Source of the DNA: Pelagicoccus albus
GTDB lineage: Bacteria > Verrucomicrobiota > Verrucomicrobiia > Opitutales > Opitutaceae
Direction of reading: 5' to 3'
NCBI RefSeq assembly: GCF_014230145.1
Contig: NZ_JACHVC010000005.1
Coordinates: forward strand, 300,273 to 364,272
DNA: 64,000 nt
Position 1 is the first letter of the stretch, and the number at the start of each line of letters is the position of its first letter. This document shows positions 35,502 to 44,684 of this stretch, piece by piece. Below the pieces are notes generated by a model. The model searched no databases, was not told the DNA's origin, and saw nothing but the letters and a program-made list of their open reading frames with translations. A program made the translations under genes and the position numbers.

Positions 35502-35520
35502 ACCAACACCAAGAAAACCT

Positions 35521-36135
35521 ATGAAAAAAACAACGCTAGCATTGCTAACCGTCGCCGCGATGGGATTTGGATCCCTGACCCAAGCCAAAGAATTTGACCT
35601 CGAAGATCCTAAGGGCGTCAACAACATCGTATTTCTGCTCGATGCTCCGCTCGAGTCTATCAACGGCACTGCGACCGGTATCACCGGCAGTGTGTCATTC
35701 GACTTGGCAGAGCCTGAAAGCACCTCGGGTAAGCTCGTGGTCGCGGTTGATTCTCTCTCGGTTGCCAACCCTAAGATGGTCGAGCACATGATGGGCGCCA
35801 AATGGCTCGCTGCCGAAGAATACCCAGAGATCAGCTACGAACTCACCGGCTTGAGCGATGTGGAGAAGGATGGGACCATGGTGAAGGGAACTGCTCACGG
35901 CGTCATGACCATCAAAGGCGTTAGCAAGGAGATGGAAGCGCCAATCACTTTTTCCTACCTCGAGGGTAAGCTAGCCGATCGCCAGCGTACGCCAGGGGAT
36001 ATCTTGGTCGTACGTTCTTCCTTCGACGTAAAGCGTAGCGACTTCGGCATCAACGAAGGCGAAATGGAGGATAAGGTCTCCGACGTAGTAGAGTTGCGTT
36101 TGAGCTTGGCCGGTTTCGCGCCAGACGAAACCTAA
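35521..36135 (+). CDS. YceI-family periplasmic lipid-binding protein
   Basis: Secreted protein of 204 residues with a clear signal peptide (MKKTTLALLTVAAMGFGSLTQA). The lipocalin-like YceI barrel shows NNIVFLLDAPLESINGTATGITGSVSFDLAEP, MMGAKWLAAEEYPEISYELT, KGTAHGVMTIKGVSKEME and SSFDVKRSDFGINEGEMEDKVSDVVELRLSLAG. YceI proteins bind polyprenyl chains such as isoprenoid quinones in the periplasm and are linked with stress. A shared terminator lies after it. Confidence 0.92.
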   Translation: MKKTTLALLTVAAMGFGSLTQAKEFDLEDPKGVNNIVFLLDAPLESINGTATGITGSVSFDLAEPESTSGKLVVAVDSLSVANPKMVEHMMGAKWLAAEEYPEISYELTGLSDVEKDGTMVKGTAHGVMTIKGVSKEMEAPITFSYLEGKLADRQRTPGDILVVRSSFDVKRSDFGINEGEMEDKVSDVVELRLSLAGFAPDET

Positions 36136-36179
36136 GACATTAAATTTTATCGCTGAGACCTGTTAGCGTTAAACAAAAA

Positions 36180-36220
36180 CGCCCGCTTTCCATGCTGAGG
36201 AGAGCGGGCGATTTCGTTTT
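36180..36220. terminator. Bidirectional terminator between yceI and cheV
   Basis: Stem CGCCCGCT / AGCGGGCG (36180-36187 and 36203-36210) with a 15-base loop. Reverse-strand reading is followed by GTTTTTGTTT (serving cheV), forward reading by ATTTCGTTTT. Confidence 0.8.
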
Positions 36221-36238
36221 AGAGTGATTTTGTGAACG

Positions 36239-37234
36239 TCAGTTCAAGAGATCCGCGATATCCTCTTCTCCGTTTACGATTAAACGATCGATGATATCGA
36301 CGATCAGGTTTACCTTTGGCTTCGTGCCCCATCCGTTCGCCCCAACTGCCTTACATTTCGCGATCATCTGGTCGTTGATCAAGGAGGAGAAAACGATAAG
36401 CGGAGTGTCGACTTTGAGGTCTTGCTTCACGTTTTTGCAGAAGGTCAAGCCGTCCATGACAGGCATTTCGATGTCGGTCAGGATCAGGTCGTAATATTCG
36501 TTGAAAGGTTTTCCGGTCGCTTTGGAGTCCTCGTGAGCTGCGCGAACCTTGTCCAGCGCTTCCTTGCCGTTGGTAGCCAATTCGATGTTGGTGAACCCAA
36601 CTTCGTTAAGCTGGTTGAAGACCATTTTGCGAATCATGGCGGAGTCTTCCGCGAAGAGGATCTTGATATGGTCGCGAGGCTTAAACTCTTGCTCGATCTT
36701 GTTGATCTTCTGGCTGTCGACGACCATCCCCAACTTAGGATTGATAAGGGTTAGGATGTACTCGAGGTCGAGGATGAGAACCAAACGGTCTTCTAAGCGG
36801 ATAATGCCGTTAACGTATGGGTTCTCTTGAGCAAAGCTGCTGCTGATTGGTTCGAACCGTTCCCAAGAAACGCGATGGATACGCTCTGCTCCATCGATTG
36901 CGAATGCGACGGTCTGATCGTTGAACTGGGTCACGAGCATGAGGGCTCGGCTAGAATCTGGTTCCTCCTCATAGATTCCAAGGATAGACCGGAGGTCGAT
37001 GGTCATGGTGGGTTTGCCACGGAAAGTGATGCTGCCGAGTACGCCATTGGGGGGACAGTCGGCACGGGTGATCTTGAGCTGGTCGCGTTGGATGATCTGG
37101 TTTACCTTGGCAACGTTTACTCCGTAGTGCTGCCCGGCTATATTGAACTCGAAGACTTCGACTTCGTTTGTACCGACTTCGAGTAGAATGTCCGTTTTGG
37201 TGGAAACTTGGTTTGTTGTGGTTTTCAGAGACAT
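36239..37234 (-). CDS. cheV: Chemotaxis coupling protein CheV
   Basis: CheW-like domain (residues ~15-170: VFEFNIAGQHYGVNVAKVNQII, TFRGKPTMTIDLRSILG, DRLVLILDLEYIL) fused to a C-terminal receiver domain (~195-325) with LFAEDSAMIRKMVFNQL and phosphoacceptor Asp in DLILTDIEMPVMDG. CheV couples chemoreceptors to CheA and adjusts sensitivity through phosphorylation. The start at 37234 gives MSLKTTTNQVSTKTDILLEVG; the upstream frame extension is unlike the family. No other chemotaxis or flagellar gene lies in this window. Confidence 0.9.
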   Translation of the reverse strand: MSLKTTTNQVSTKTDILLEVGTNEVEVFEFNIAGQHYGVNVAKVNQIIQRDQLKITRADCPPNGVLGSITFRGKPTMTIDLRSILGIYEEEPDSSRALMLVTQFNDQTVAFAIDGAERIHRVSWERFEPISSSFAQENPYVNGIIRLEDRLVLILDLEYILTLINPKLGMVVDSQKINKIEQEFKPRDHIKILFAEDSAMIRKMVFNQLNEVGFTNIELATNGKEALDKVRAAHEDSKATGKPFNEYYDLILTDIEMPVMDGLTFCKNVKQDLKVDTPLIVFSSLINDQMIAKCKAVGANGWGTKPKVNLIVDIIDRLIVNGEEDIADLLN

Positions 37235-37414
37235 TTTGGGTCTTACGTTTTCGGTTTGGGGCACTCGGTTCTCCAGTGTGGGGAAATCTGCTCCTTTCAA
37301 AGTATCGGAGGAAAAGAGAACCGCCTTGAGAATGAGACCTCCATTTTTTAGTAAAAAAGGCTTAAGTGACACTTGAGTACGACTCCTCATGCCTAGGTTG
37401 GGCCTGCAGAAATA

Positions 37415-37444
37415 GAAAAACCCCGCTCCTTAATAGAGCGGGGC
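37415..37444 (-). terminator. Terminator of the NSS transporter operon
   Basis: Stem CCCCGCTC / GAGCGGGG (37421-37428 and 37436-37443), loop of 7, followed by five T on the reverse strand. It starts 31 bases past the stop of the 48-residue gene, so it closes the two-gene operon. Confidence 0.85.
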
Positions 37445-37474
37445 TGAAATAAGTCGGTGGGTAAGAAATCCGTT

Positions 37475-37621
37475 CTACTTGTTGTCCGGTGTTTCCATCT
37501 CGAAACCGTGCACCTTCTCGTCTTCGCCATCGGTCGTGAGCACCTTCCAGATACACCAGACGAAAGTTCCGGTCACAGTGAGGGTTGATATTAGCATTAT
37601 GATCCAGCCTCCGAATGTCAT
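37475..37621 (-). CDS. 48-residue transporter partner (MetS-like small subunit)
   Basis: Small open frame starting [20 protein letters not shown] and ending in ETPDNK. Its ATG overlaps the transporter's TGA (ATGA), a sign of coupled translation, and a terminator follows. It has one membrane helix (residues ~5-26) and a charged cytoplasmic tail. Known NSS transporters of the MetP type are accompanied by a similar tiny MetS subunit of about 30-60 residues, also encoded just after the transporter. The match is by position, size and helix pattern, not by a strict motif. Confidence 0.75.
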   Translation of the reverse strand: MTFGGWIIMLISTLTVTGTFVWCIWKVLTTDGEDEKVHGFEMETPDNK

Positions 37622-39366
37622 TTTACCTGCTCCTTTTCTATTTTGCCCTTAAATGTTCCGCCTGCAGTTAGCAAGGTGAGGAAGGCTCCCGTCAGAACGA
37701 TCATGGCGACGCTCAACCAAGCGCTCCTGTTTGGTTCGATGAAGAGGTCTACTATATAGGAACTGTATTGCTTTTCATCACTACCGAATTGGAAGCCCAA
37801 GACGCTCGTGTAAAACCAAGACACGAAAACTACGATTAGGAATATTGGGCTCAGATATTTCATTACGAACTTGAAGAGCTTCGGTATCTTGATGGACGCG
37901 CCTTGGTGGGCCATGTCGAAGCCTTTGTCGATGCCGATAACCCAGCCAAAAATGATGATCTGAATGAGGGCGAGTAACACCATCAACAAGTTCGTCACCC
38001 AGAAATCAATCGTATCGAGAGCTTTGACGCCCTCGCTGAAGTAAACAACGAATGCAGCTCCGAAGGCGGTAATCACGCCCAGAATGGCCACCGATTGTTT
38101 ACGATTTATATTCATCGCTTCTTCGAGGAAGGCGATGCCGGGTTGAAGCATCGAAAGCGAACTCGTCACCGCTGCGAGAAATAGTAGGAAGAAGAAAGCG
38201 AAGCCGAAGAAGTGGCCTCCCGGCATTTCGGAAAAGACCATTGGTAGGACGTTAAAACCGAGCCCGAAAGTACCCATGCCGGCGACCCCAGATATTCCGA
38301 GGAAGGCGTAGCCGGCGGGCAGGGTAGTAAGGCCCCCGATCCCGACTTCACAAAATTCGTTCGTGCTGGTAGCCGCGAGTCCGGAAAGCACTACATCATC
38401 CTTTTTGCTCAAATAGGACGAATAGGTGATGATGACCCCGAACCCGACTGACAGGGTGAAAAAGATCTGTCCGGCGGCCGCGAGCCAGAGCTGCGGGTTG
38501 AGCAGCTGGGTCAGCATGCCGATCGAACGCAACTCGAGATCGGGATCAGCTGCGGCTCTGGCTTCCGCCTCCGCGATCATGCGGGGACCCACCACTTCGC
38601 CATCGGCGAGGGGAGCCCAACTCTCAGCTCCTGTTCCTTCGTCGACGCTACGCTCGTACAGGATGGTTTTAGAAGGATTCCACATGAATCCGAGGCCATT
38701 GCTGATGCTCCGTTCCGGATGGTCAGGATTTGGAGCTCCGAGGGTAAGCACCCGAACAAGAATGACTATTGCCAGAATGATCAACGCCGGCATCGCGTAC
38801 TTGCAGAAAAACTCGATGCCTTTCGAAAGACCGCGATAGATCAGGTAAAAGTTCAGAAGAAAGACCACGAAGAGAAATCCGCCGACCTCTGTTAAACCGA
38901 AACCGAGGGCGGATCCGTCTTCACCGATCCCAATAAAACCTCCCCAAAAGTCGCTCGCATCCTTCACTGTATGGAAGTCCATAGTACCTCGAGCGAAGTT
39001 GACTGCGTATCCAAGACACCATGCCTCGATGTACACATAGTACATATAGATCATGATGGGGATGGTAACCCCGATGACGCCCAGATAGCGGTAGCGACGC
39101 TGGCCCGTTATAAACCCGAGGATGCCAGGGCTGGAGTTTAGTCCTGCTTGTCCTCCGCGTCGTCCGATCGCCCACTCCGCCCAACAGATGGGAAGGCCGA
39201 TAATTAACAAAGCAACGAAATAGGCGATCATGAATGCTCCACCTCCGTAGAGGGCAGCTTGACCGGGAAAGCGGAGGAAGTTTCCAATACCGACGGCACT
39301 ACCAGCGACCGCTAAGATTATTCCGATTCGGGAGTTCCAAGACTCTTTAGGGACTTTCGACGTCAT
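37618..39366 (-). CDS. Sodium-dependent transporter of the NSS/SNF family
   Basis: Na+-coupled importer of amino acids or related compounds. The first helix carries the NSS signature [24 protein letters not shown] with unwound Na1/Na2-site residues. About twelve membrane segments are visible, with an unusual long loop between helices 5 and 6 (roughly residues 210-280: hydrophilic, with [22 protein letters not shown]). Length ~582 is longer than simple bacterial homologues such as LeuT. The ATG at 39366 is chosen. The 48-residue gene overlapping its stop is probably its small subunit. The substrate cannot be read from sequence. Confidence 0.92.
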   Translation of the reverse strand: MTSKVPKESWNSRIGIILAVAGSAVGIGNFLRFPGQAALYGGGAFMIAYFVALLIIGLPICWAEWAIGRRGGQAGLNSSPGILGFITGQRRYRYLGVIGVTIPIMIYMYYVYIEAWCLGYAVNFARGTMDFHTVKDASDFWGGFIGIGEDGSALGFGLTEVGGFLFVVFLLNFYLIYRGLSKGIEFFCKYAMPALIILAIVILVRVLTLGAPNPDHPERSISNGLGFMWNPSKTILYERSVDEGTGAESWAPLADGEVVGPRMIAEAEARAAADPDLELRSIGMLTQLLNPQLWLAAAGQIFFTLSVGFGVIITYSSYLSKKDDVVLSGLAATSTNEFCEVGIGGLTTLPAGYAFLGISGVAGMGTFGLGFNVLPMVFSEMPGGHFFGFAFFFLLFLAAVTSSLSMLQPGIAFLEEAMNINRKQSVAILGVITAFGAAFVVYFSEGVKALDTIDFWVTNLLMVLLALIQIIIFGWVIGIDKGFDMAHQGASIKIPKLFKFVMKYLSPIFLIVVFVSWFYTSVLGFQFGSDEKQYSSYIVDLFIEPNRSAWLSVAMIVLTGAFLTLLTAGGTFKGKIEKEQVK

Positions 39367-39473
39367 TAACACGCGAGTTGTAAAGTCACGCTTGTGAAAC
39401 GCCAGTCAAAAGCTGTTGTCAAAAGCCGCTCGACTTCGACCGCGCCGCTCGCAGTGTCACAGGTCTATTCCCA

Positions 39474-40586
39474 ATGTTCAGCGTCGCCGACAGATATGTT
39501 TTCATCGAATGGGCCAAGGCCTTCGTACTCGTTTTGGGTTCGATGTTCGGGCTTTTGATACTGTTTGAGATTCAGGACAGTTTCACCGAGCTCGTGGGTT
39601 ACGGAGCCTCGACGGGGCAGATTTTCTACTACTATGCGATCCTTGTCCCCAGCTTCCTGACTGTAACGTTGCCGGCTTCGGTGCTTGTATCCATTTTGTA
39701 CTCTCTGGGGCAGTTGCATCGCTCCAACGAGTTCGTCGCGCTGCGGGCAGCGGGGCTGAGCGTATTCAGGGTTACCCGCACTATTTGGCTCGCTAGTCTG
39801 ATGATTAGCGCAGGCCTTTGGTATCTCAATTCCAGCCTGATCCCTTGGTCGGTTGAGCAGTCGGATACATTGATAAAAAATATCCGACTCAGCAGTGAGG
39901 CTAAAACGAAAAACACGGAAGAAGTGGGAATCATTGAAGCTTTGGCCTTCGATAACCGGACAGAGAGCCGGATGTGGTTCATCAACCGCTACAGCGAATA
40001 CAAGAACGAGGCTTACGGTATAACGGTCTACATCATGGACGACCAACGCCGCGAAGTCCGCAGGGTGATGGCGCGATACGGCTGGTATAATGAAGAAGAG
40101 CAGTATTGGTCCCTTTTCGACGGTCGCGAGCGTATCTACGATCCAGATACGGGTAGGGAACAGTGGCCGCCATTCGAGAGGTTGGAGGCAAAGAATCTGA
40201 CCGATGACCCGACCTTGATGCTTCTCTTTGGCAAGCGCCCGAAGGACCTTTCATTTCTGCAGCTCAAACGTATCACCGACAACTTCACGCAAGAGGATAA
40301 TCCCAGCGTCTTAGCTTATGAAGCGAGACTGCATGCTCTAATGGCGAGTGCCGCGAGTTGCCTCATTGTCGCGGGAATTGCGATTCCTTTTGCGGTTTCA
40401 GGCGTGCGCACTAACCCCGCGGTGGGCGTTACCAAATCGATTGGTCTCTTTTTCGCGTTCTACATCTTGACCAGCATCCTCAACGCTCTCGGACGAGAAG
40501 GTGCATTGTCTCCGGAGGTCGCCGCTTGGACCCCAATGGTATTGATGATCGTCCTCGCTTACGTTCTGCTCAGACGCGTGCGGTAG
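39474..40586 (+). CDS. LptF/LptG-family LPS export permease (YjgP/YjgQ)
   Basis: Inner-membrane permease partner of LptB. Six membrane helices: three near the N-terminus (residues ~12-110, with IQDSFTELVGYGASTGQIFYYYAILVPSFLTVTLPASVLVSILYSLG) and three near the C-terminus (~280-368), around a periplasmic beta-jellyroll domain. The SNEFVALRAAGLSVFRVTR loop is the coupling helix typical of YjgP/YjgQ. Only one copy lies in this window; a second permease is expected elsewhere. It is separated from the lptB-A-C operon by 20 kb. The divergent NSS transporter gene shares the 107-base upstream gap. Confidence 0.88.
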   Translation: MFSVADRYVFIEWAKAFVLVLGSMFGLLILFEIQDSFTELVGYGASTGQIFYYYAILVPSFLTVTLPASVLVSILYSLGQLHRSNEFVALRAAGLSVFRVTRTIWLASLMISAGLWYLNSSLIPWSVEQSDTLIKNIRLSSEAKTKNTEEVGIIEALAFDNRTESRMWFINRYSEYKNEAYGITVYIMDDQRREVRRVMARYGWYNEEEQYWSLFDGRERIYDPDTGREQWPPFERLEAKNLTDDPTLMLLFGKRPKDLSFLQLKRITDNFTQEDNPSVLAYEARLHALMASAASCLIVAGIAIPFAVSGVRTNPAVGVTKSIGLFFAFYILTSILNALGREGALSPEVAAWTPMVLMIVLAYVLLRRVR

Positions 40587-40669
40587 ATCGTTACCAACCG
40601 ATTTGCAAAGAGATAGCTGCTGCTGCTCAGTCTTGCATCTGGGGTGAGTTTCGATTCTTTTGAATCTTT

Positions 40670-42055
40670 ATGAAGCGACTTCTGATTGCGGATCTAATGA
40701 GAAGTCAGGGCGAGCTAGACTCGGTTCTGATACAAGGTTGGGTGAGGACCCGACGTGATTCAAAAACCTTCTTCTTCCTCGAAGTGAATGACGGTTCTTG
40801 CCTGAAATCCATGCAAGTCGTGGTTACGGAAAAGGCGGAAGGTTACGGCACTTCGAAGTCGATTACGACCGGAGCTTCCGTATCTGTCAAAGGACGGCTC
40901 GTTCCTTCCCAAGGCAAAGGGCAGATGTGGGAAATCCAAGCCGACTCTGTCGAATTGGTAGGCGAGGCGGACGAGAGTTTTCCGCTGCAAAAGAAACGCC
41001 ACTCCAACGAATATTTACGGGAGATCGCTCATTTACGCCCTCGCACCAATTTGTTCGGCGCGATCTTTCGGATTCGCAGCAAGTTGGCTTACGCCATCCA
41101 CAGCTTCTTTCAGGAGAAACAATTTTTCTACGTCCACACGCCAATCGTTACGGCGAGCGACTGCGAAGGAGCAGGGGAATTGTTTCGTGTCTCAACTTTG
41201 GACCCTAAAAATCCGCCCTTGGATGAGGAAGGCAACATCGACTACAAGGAGGATTTCTTTGGACGATCTACCTATTTGACCGTAAGCGGTCAGCTCGAAG
41301 GCGAAACATACGCTACCGCCTTGGGAAATATTTATACTTTTGGTCCCACCTTCCGTGCTGAAAATTCGCACACGTCTCGGCATGCTAGCGAGTTCTGGAT
41401 GGTAGAGCCTGAGATGGCGTTCTGCGACTTGGCAGCCGATATGGATTTGGCGGAAGAATTCGTGAAATCAGTTATCAGCCAAGTGATGGAAAGTTGCTCC
41501 GACGATTTGGCTTTGTTTTTCAACTTCGTAGACAAGGAGCTCAAGGAACGCCTGGAGTTTGTGATTTCGCGTCCTTTCAAGCGCGTAAGCTACACCGAGG
41601 CAGTTGATATCCTGCTAGCGAGCGGCAAAGATTTCGACAACAAGGTGGAGTGGGGTGTCAATCTCCAGTCTGAGCACGAGCGCTATCTAACAGAGGAGCA
41701 TTTCAAGTGCCCAGTCACGGTCTACGACTACCCTAAGGAGCTCAAGCCCTTCTACATGCGGGCCAACGACGATGGTAAGACGGTTGCCGCCATGGACGTA
41801 TTGGTACCAGGTATCGGAGAAATAGTAGGCGGCAGCCAGAGAGAAGAACGCCTCGAGCTACTCAAGGCGAACATGGCCGCTCATGGAATTTCCGAGAAAG
41901 ACTATTGGTGGTATGTCGACTTGCGTCGCTACGGAACAGTGCCGCACGCAGGCTTTGGCCTTGGGTTTGAGCGTTTGCTCATGTTCATCACCGGCGTCGC
42001 AAATATTCGGGACGTCATCCCATACCCTCGAGTGCCAGGACACGCGGAATTCTAG
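40670..42055 (+). CDS. asnS: Asparaginyl-tRNA synthetase
   Basis: Class IIb enzyme that charges tRNA-Asn. The N-terminal OB fold (residues ~15-110, [25 protein letters not shown]) is followed by the catalytic core: motif 2 [27 protein letters not shown] and motif 3 [27 protein letters not shown]. Length 461 is normal. The Asn-type rather than Asp-type ending ([14 protein letters not shown]) supports the assignment. psd starts 2 bases after the stop, so the two genes form one unit. Confidence 0.96.
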   Translation: MKRLLIADLMRSQGELDSVLIQGWVRTRRDSKTFFFLEVNDGSCLKSMQVVVTEKAEGYGTSKSITTGASVSVKGRLVPSQGKGQMWEIQADSVELVGEADESFPLQKKRHSNEYLREIAHLRPRTNLFGAIFRIRSKLAYAIHSFFQEKQFFYVHTPIVTASDCEGAGELFRVSTLDPKNPPLDEEGNIDYKEDFFGRSTYLTVSGQLEGETYATALGNIYTFGPTFRAENSHTSRHASEFWMVEPEMAFCDLAADMDLAEEFVKSVISQVMESCSDDLALFFNFVDKELKERLEFVISRPFKRVSYTEAVDILLASGKDFDNKVEWGVNLQSEHERYLTEEHFKCPVTVYDYPKELKPFYMRANDDGKTVAAMDVLVPGIGEIVGGSQREERLELLKANMAAHGISEKDYWWYVDLRRYGTVPHAGFGLGFERLLMFITGVANIRDVIPYPRVPGHAEF

Positions 42056-42057
42056 GC

Positions 42058-42951
42058 ATGTCCGAGATTCGATTCTACAATCGCTACACTGGCGAAGAGG
42101 AGGTTGAGGTGGTTTACGGAGAGAAGTTTCTTCGTTGGACCTACGAAACCACCATGGGCAAGATAGGGCTTTGGCTTTTGGCCAAGCGTGCTATCTTTTC
42201 GCATTGGTATGGCTGGCGTATGAGCAAGCCAGATTCAGCCGCGAAAATAAGGCCTTTTATCGAGAAATATGGCTTAGACGAAGGGGAGTTTTTAGAAGGG
42301 ATTGAGGCGTATTCGAGTTTCAACGACTTCTTTTACCGAAAGCTCCAAAACTCAGCCAGACCCTTGGTTGAAGGAGAAGGGACCATAGCCTTGCCGGCGG
42401 ACGCCCGCCACCTGGGGGTTCCCAACCTCGGGGCAGTCGAAGGTCTTTTTGCAAAAGGGCAGTTTTTCGATATCCAAGCCTTGCTGGGTAGCGTGTCTTT
42501 GGCTGACAACTACCGACGAGGAACGGCTGTTATTTCCAGGCTGTGTCCAGTCGACTATCACCGTTTCCATTCTCCGGTGAGCGGAAGAATCGTGGAGCAG
42601 CGCTTGATCAATGGCCCGCTCTACAGCGTTAGTCCGATCGCTCTTCGCAAGTCGATGGGTTACCTATGGGAAAACAAACGAGTTTTGACGGTGATTGAAA
42701 CTTCGAATTTAGGGCATGTTTGTTTCCTTGCGATCGGTGCGACCTGTGTGGGGTCGATCTTCATGACTGCCGGAGAAGGGCAAGAGATCAGGATGGGGGA
42801 TGAACTCGGCTATTTCGCTTTCGGCGGATCCTGTGTCATAACGCTATTTGAGAGGGATCGCGTGCGTTTGACGGATGATTTGCTCGAATTCGGTCCCAAG
42901 CAGCGCGAGGTTTACGCCAGAGTGGGAGACATCTTGGGTTACGCGTTGTGA
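42058..42951 (+). CDS. psd: Phosphatidylserine decarboxylase proenzyme
   Basis: Makes phosphatidylethanolamine from phosphatidylserine in the inner membrane. Family signatures are ALPADARHLG (Asp115 of the triad), CPVDYHRFHSPVSG (His168/His171) and IGATCVGSIFMTAGEGQ. The self-cleavage site that makes the pyruvoyl group is FGGSC near residues 255-259, in place of the usual GST or GSS; cleavage would occur between Gly257 and Ser258. The order of these elements and length 297 fit the eukaryote-like group of Psd. It directly follows asnS. Confidence 0.92.
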   Translation: MSEIRFYNRYTGEEEVEVVYGEKFLRWTYETTMGKIGLWLLAKRAIFSHWYGWRMSKPDSAAKIRPFIEKYGLDEGEFLEGIEAYSSFNDFFYRKLQNSARPLVEGEGTIALPADARHLGVPNLGAVEGLFAKGQFFDIQALLGSVSLADNYRRGTAVISRLCPVDYHRFHSPVSGRIVEQRLINGPLYSVSPIALRKSMGYLWENKRVLTVIETSNLGHVCFLAIGATCVGSIFMTAGEGQEIRMGDELGYFAFGGSCVITLFERDRVRLTDDLLEFGPKQREVYARVGDILGYAL

Positions 42952-43010
42952 CCTTGGTCTGTGAAATCGCATTGGCCAGCGATTAATGCTCGTCACTTCG
43001 ATAATCGAAG

Positions 43011-43095
43011 TGGTGCCCAGGGGGGGAGTCGAACCCCCACACCTCTCGGTACTAGAGCCTAAATCTAGCGCGTCTGCCAATTCCGCCACCTGGGC
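43011..43095 (-). tRNA. tRNA-Leu (anticodon UAG)
   Basis: 85 bases with acceptor stem GCCCAGG / CCTGGGC, the D-arm region GCGGAATTGGCAGACGC, an anticodon arm CTAGA-TTTAGGC-TCTAG giving UAG, a long type II variable arm, a T-arm with GTTCGA (GGGGTTCGACTCCCC), discriminator A and an encoded CCA (43011-43013). The tRNA gene stands alone on the reverse strand. Confidence 0.95.
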
Positions 43096-43226
43096 AAGCT
43101 TCGGAAAGTCGGAGAAGAAGAAGCACAACTTGCGGGAAATCAACCCTATATTTAAGAGATTTTCTGAGGCCATACTTCGAAAGCACTGTTTCCATATTTA
43201 TTGTTGATACGATTTTACCCTTAACT

Positions 43227-43278
43227 CAGAACCGAGGCTCCTAGTCGGTGTCCACCTCGGTTCTGGTCCTTCTAGGAC
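43227..43278 (+). promoter_or_regulatory. Strong inverted repeats in the leader of the TolC-like gene
   Basis: CAGAACCGAGG (43227-43237) and CCTCGGTTCTG (43255-43265) form a perfect 11-base stem around a 17-base loop, immediately followed by GTCCT-TCT-AGGAC (43266-43278), a second small hairpin. They lie 61 bases before the ATG of the outer-membrane factor gene. There is no U-run on either strand, so a protein-binding site or an mRNA leader structure is more likely than a terminator. Confidence 0.5.
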
Positions 43279-43338
43279 ATGCTGTTATTCATCCCACCGT
43301 TGCTACATTTGAAGAATTCCAAGTTTACAGAATACCTT

Positions 43339-44658
43339 ATGCGGTCGTTTCTGCTGTTCGTGGCGAGCTTGGCCAGCTCCTTAAGCTTTGGCCAAAACGA
43401 ATTAGACGAAAAGCTCCCAGAAGCCTTGATCCCGGAATTGAAGACCGTGATCGATTCGGCTTTGCAAAATTCTGACACGGTTCTCGACAGGCAACTTGCT
43501 GAGAGGGAGGCCTACGGTAAGCGCATGTCAGCCCGCTCCGCTGTCTTGCCCTCGCTAGGTACGAATGTGGCGGTACGGCAGGAAAAAGACGACGATACTG
43601 ATGGTGAAGCCGGGTTTGAAGATCGGGTCATTTACAATGTTACCTTGAGTCAACCTCTCTACCATTGGGGATCTAAACGATCGCAGAAACAAATAGGAGA
43701 GTTGGGCTACGGTATCGAAAAGCTCAATACTGCCATTGCTTTGGAATCCTTGGCCAGTCGAATAAGGTCGGCCTATCTGAATCTGGTCATAGTAAAACAG
43801 AACTTGGAGGCTAGCGAGAAAATGCGAGAAGAGCAGCAGGCGAAATACGACTTTATGCTTTCTCAAGTCGAGTCTGGAAGAGCCGGAGAGTCATCATTAC
43901 AATCTCAGGAGTTGTCCTTGGCTAGAAGCGAACTTAGCGAACTGACTCGGCTCAACGATTGGGAAAGCAAACTCGATGATCTAGCTCAATTGAGCGGTTT
44001 AGATGTGGTTACACTGGCGGGATTGATTGTTTCGGAGATTCCACAATTTGAAGTGATCTCTGAAGAAACAGTGGCGGCCCTTGAAACGTATTTTGACTCG
44101 AGTTTGCAGAATGACGAAGGCCTGCAAAAACTTGAGTTGGATTTGGAGATAGAGCAGAAACGTCTCAGAATGGAGGAAGTAAGCCTGCGTCCGAAAATTG
44201 ACGCTCGAGTGGGAATGAGCTCAAACGCCCTAGACGTGGACGGAACTCGGAGGGAGCAGGCTTACTCTTATTTTGGTTTGAGCGTTAGTTGGAGTATTTT
44301 TGACGGCTTTAGCAAGAAGGGGTCTGTCATCGAAAGTCTAAATCGTCTCAACCGGAAAGAGCATTCCAAAAAGCTGTACGAAGAAAAACTTTTGCGTTCC
44401 TGGAAGCTCTTGATCTCCAAGCTGGATATTCAACGACGTGCCCTCGCCATAGAGGAACGAGCTCTCTTGGTGGCCACTGGACGAGTCGAGTGGTTCGAGG
44501 GCGAATATGAGGCGGGGAGAGTGCCAAAATCTGATTTGGATAAGGCTTCTCGAGAATTTCAGAACGCTTCCACCAAAGCCCAGAGCTCTCGAAGCTCTTA
44601 CCTCCTCGCTCTTTCCGAACTCATGACTGAACTCGGTATTGATCCGCTTTCCCAGTAG
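43339..44658 (+). CDS. TolC-like outer membrane efflux protein
   Basis: Outer-membrane channel of a tripartite export system. The start at 43339 gives a signal peptide (MRSFLLFVASLASSLSFGQ); an in-frame ATG 20 codons upstream is less likely. The mature part is mostly long coiled helices in two repeats (residues ~35-230 and ~240-435), with YNVTLSQPLYHWGSKRSQKQ and YFGLSVSWSIFDGFSKKGSV, the beta-strand and helix entry pattern of the OEP family. Length 439 is typical. The membrane fusion protein gene follows after 26 bases. No inner-membrane pump gene is in the same run. Confidence 0.88.
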   Translation: MRSFLLFVASLASSLSFGQNELDEKLPEALIPELKTVIDSALQNSDTVLDRQLAEREAYGKRMSARSAVLPSLGTNVAVRQEKDDDTDGEAGFEDRVIYNVTLSQPLYHWGSKRSQKQIGELGYGIEKLNTAIALESLASRIRSAYLNLVIVKQNLEASEKMREEQQAKYDFMLSQVESGRAGESSLQSQELSLARSELSELTRLNDWESKLDDLAQLSGLDVVTLAGLIVSEIPQFEVISEETVAALETYFDSSLQNDEGLQKLELDLEIEQKRLRMEEVSLRPKIDARVGMSSNALDVDGTRREQAYSYFGLSVSWSIFDGFSKKGSVIESLNRLNRKEHSKKLYEEKLLRSWKLLISKLDIQRRALAIEERALLVATGRVEWFEGEYEAGRVPKSDLDKASREFQNASTKAQSSRSSYLLALSELMTELGIDPLSQ

Positions 44659-44684
44659 AATAGCGGTTCCCCAGACAAATTTCC

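Noticed and set aside
42844..43207. Open frames on both strands across the tRNA gene
   Set aside because: Their translations are the well-known false peptides produced by tRNA-Leu (VAELADALD and GVEPP type).
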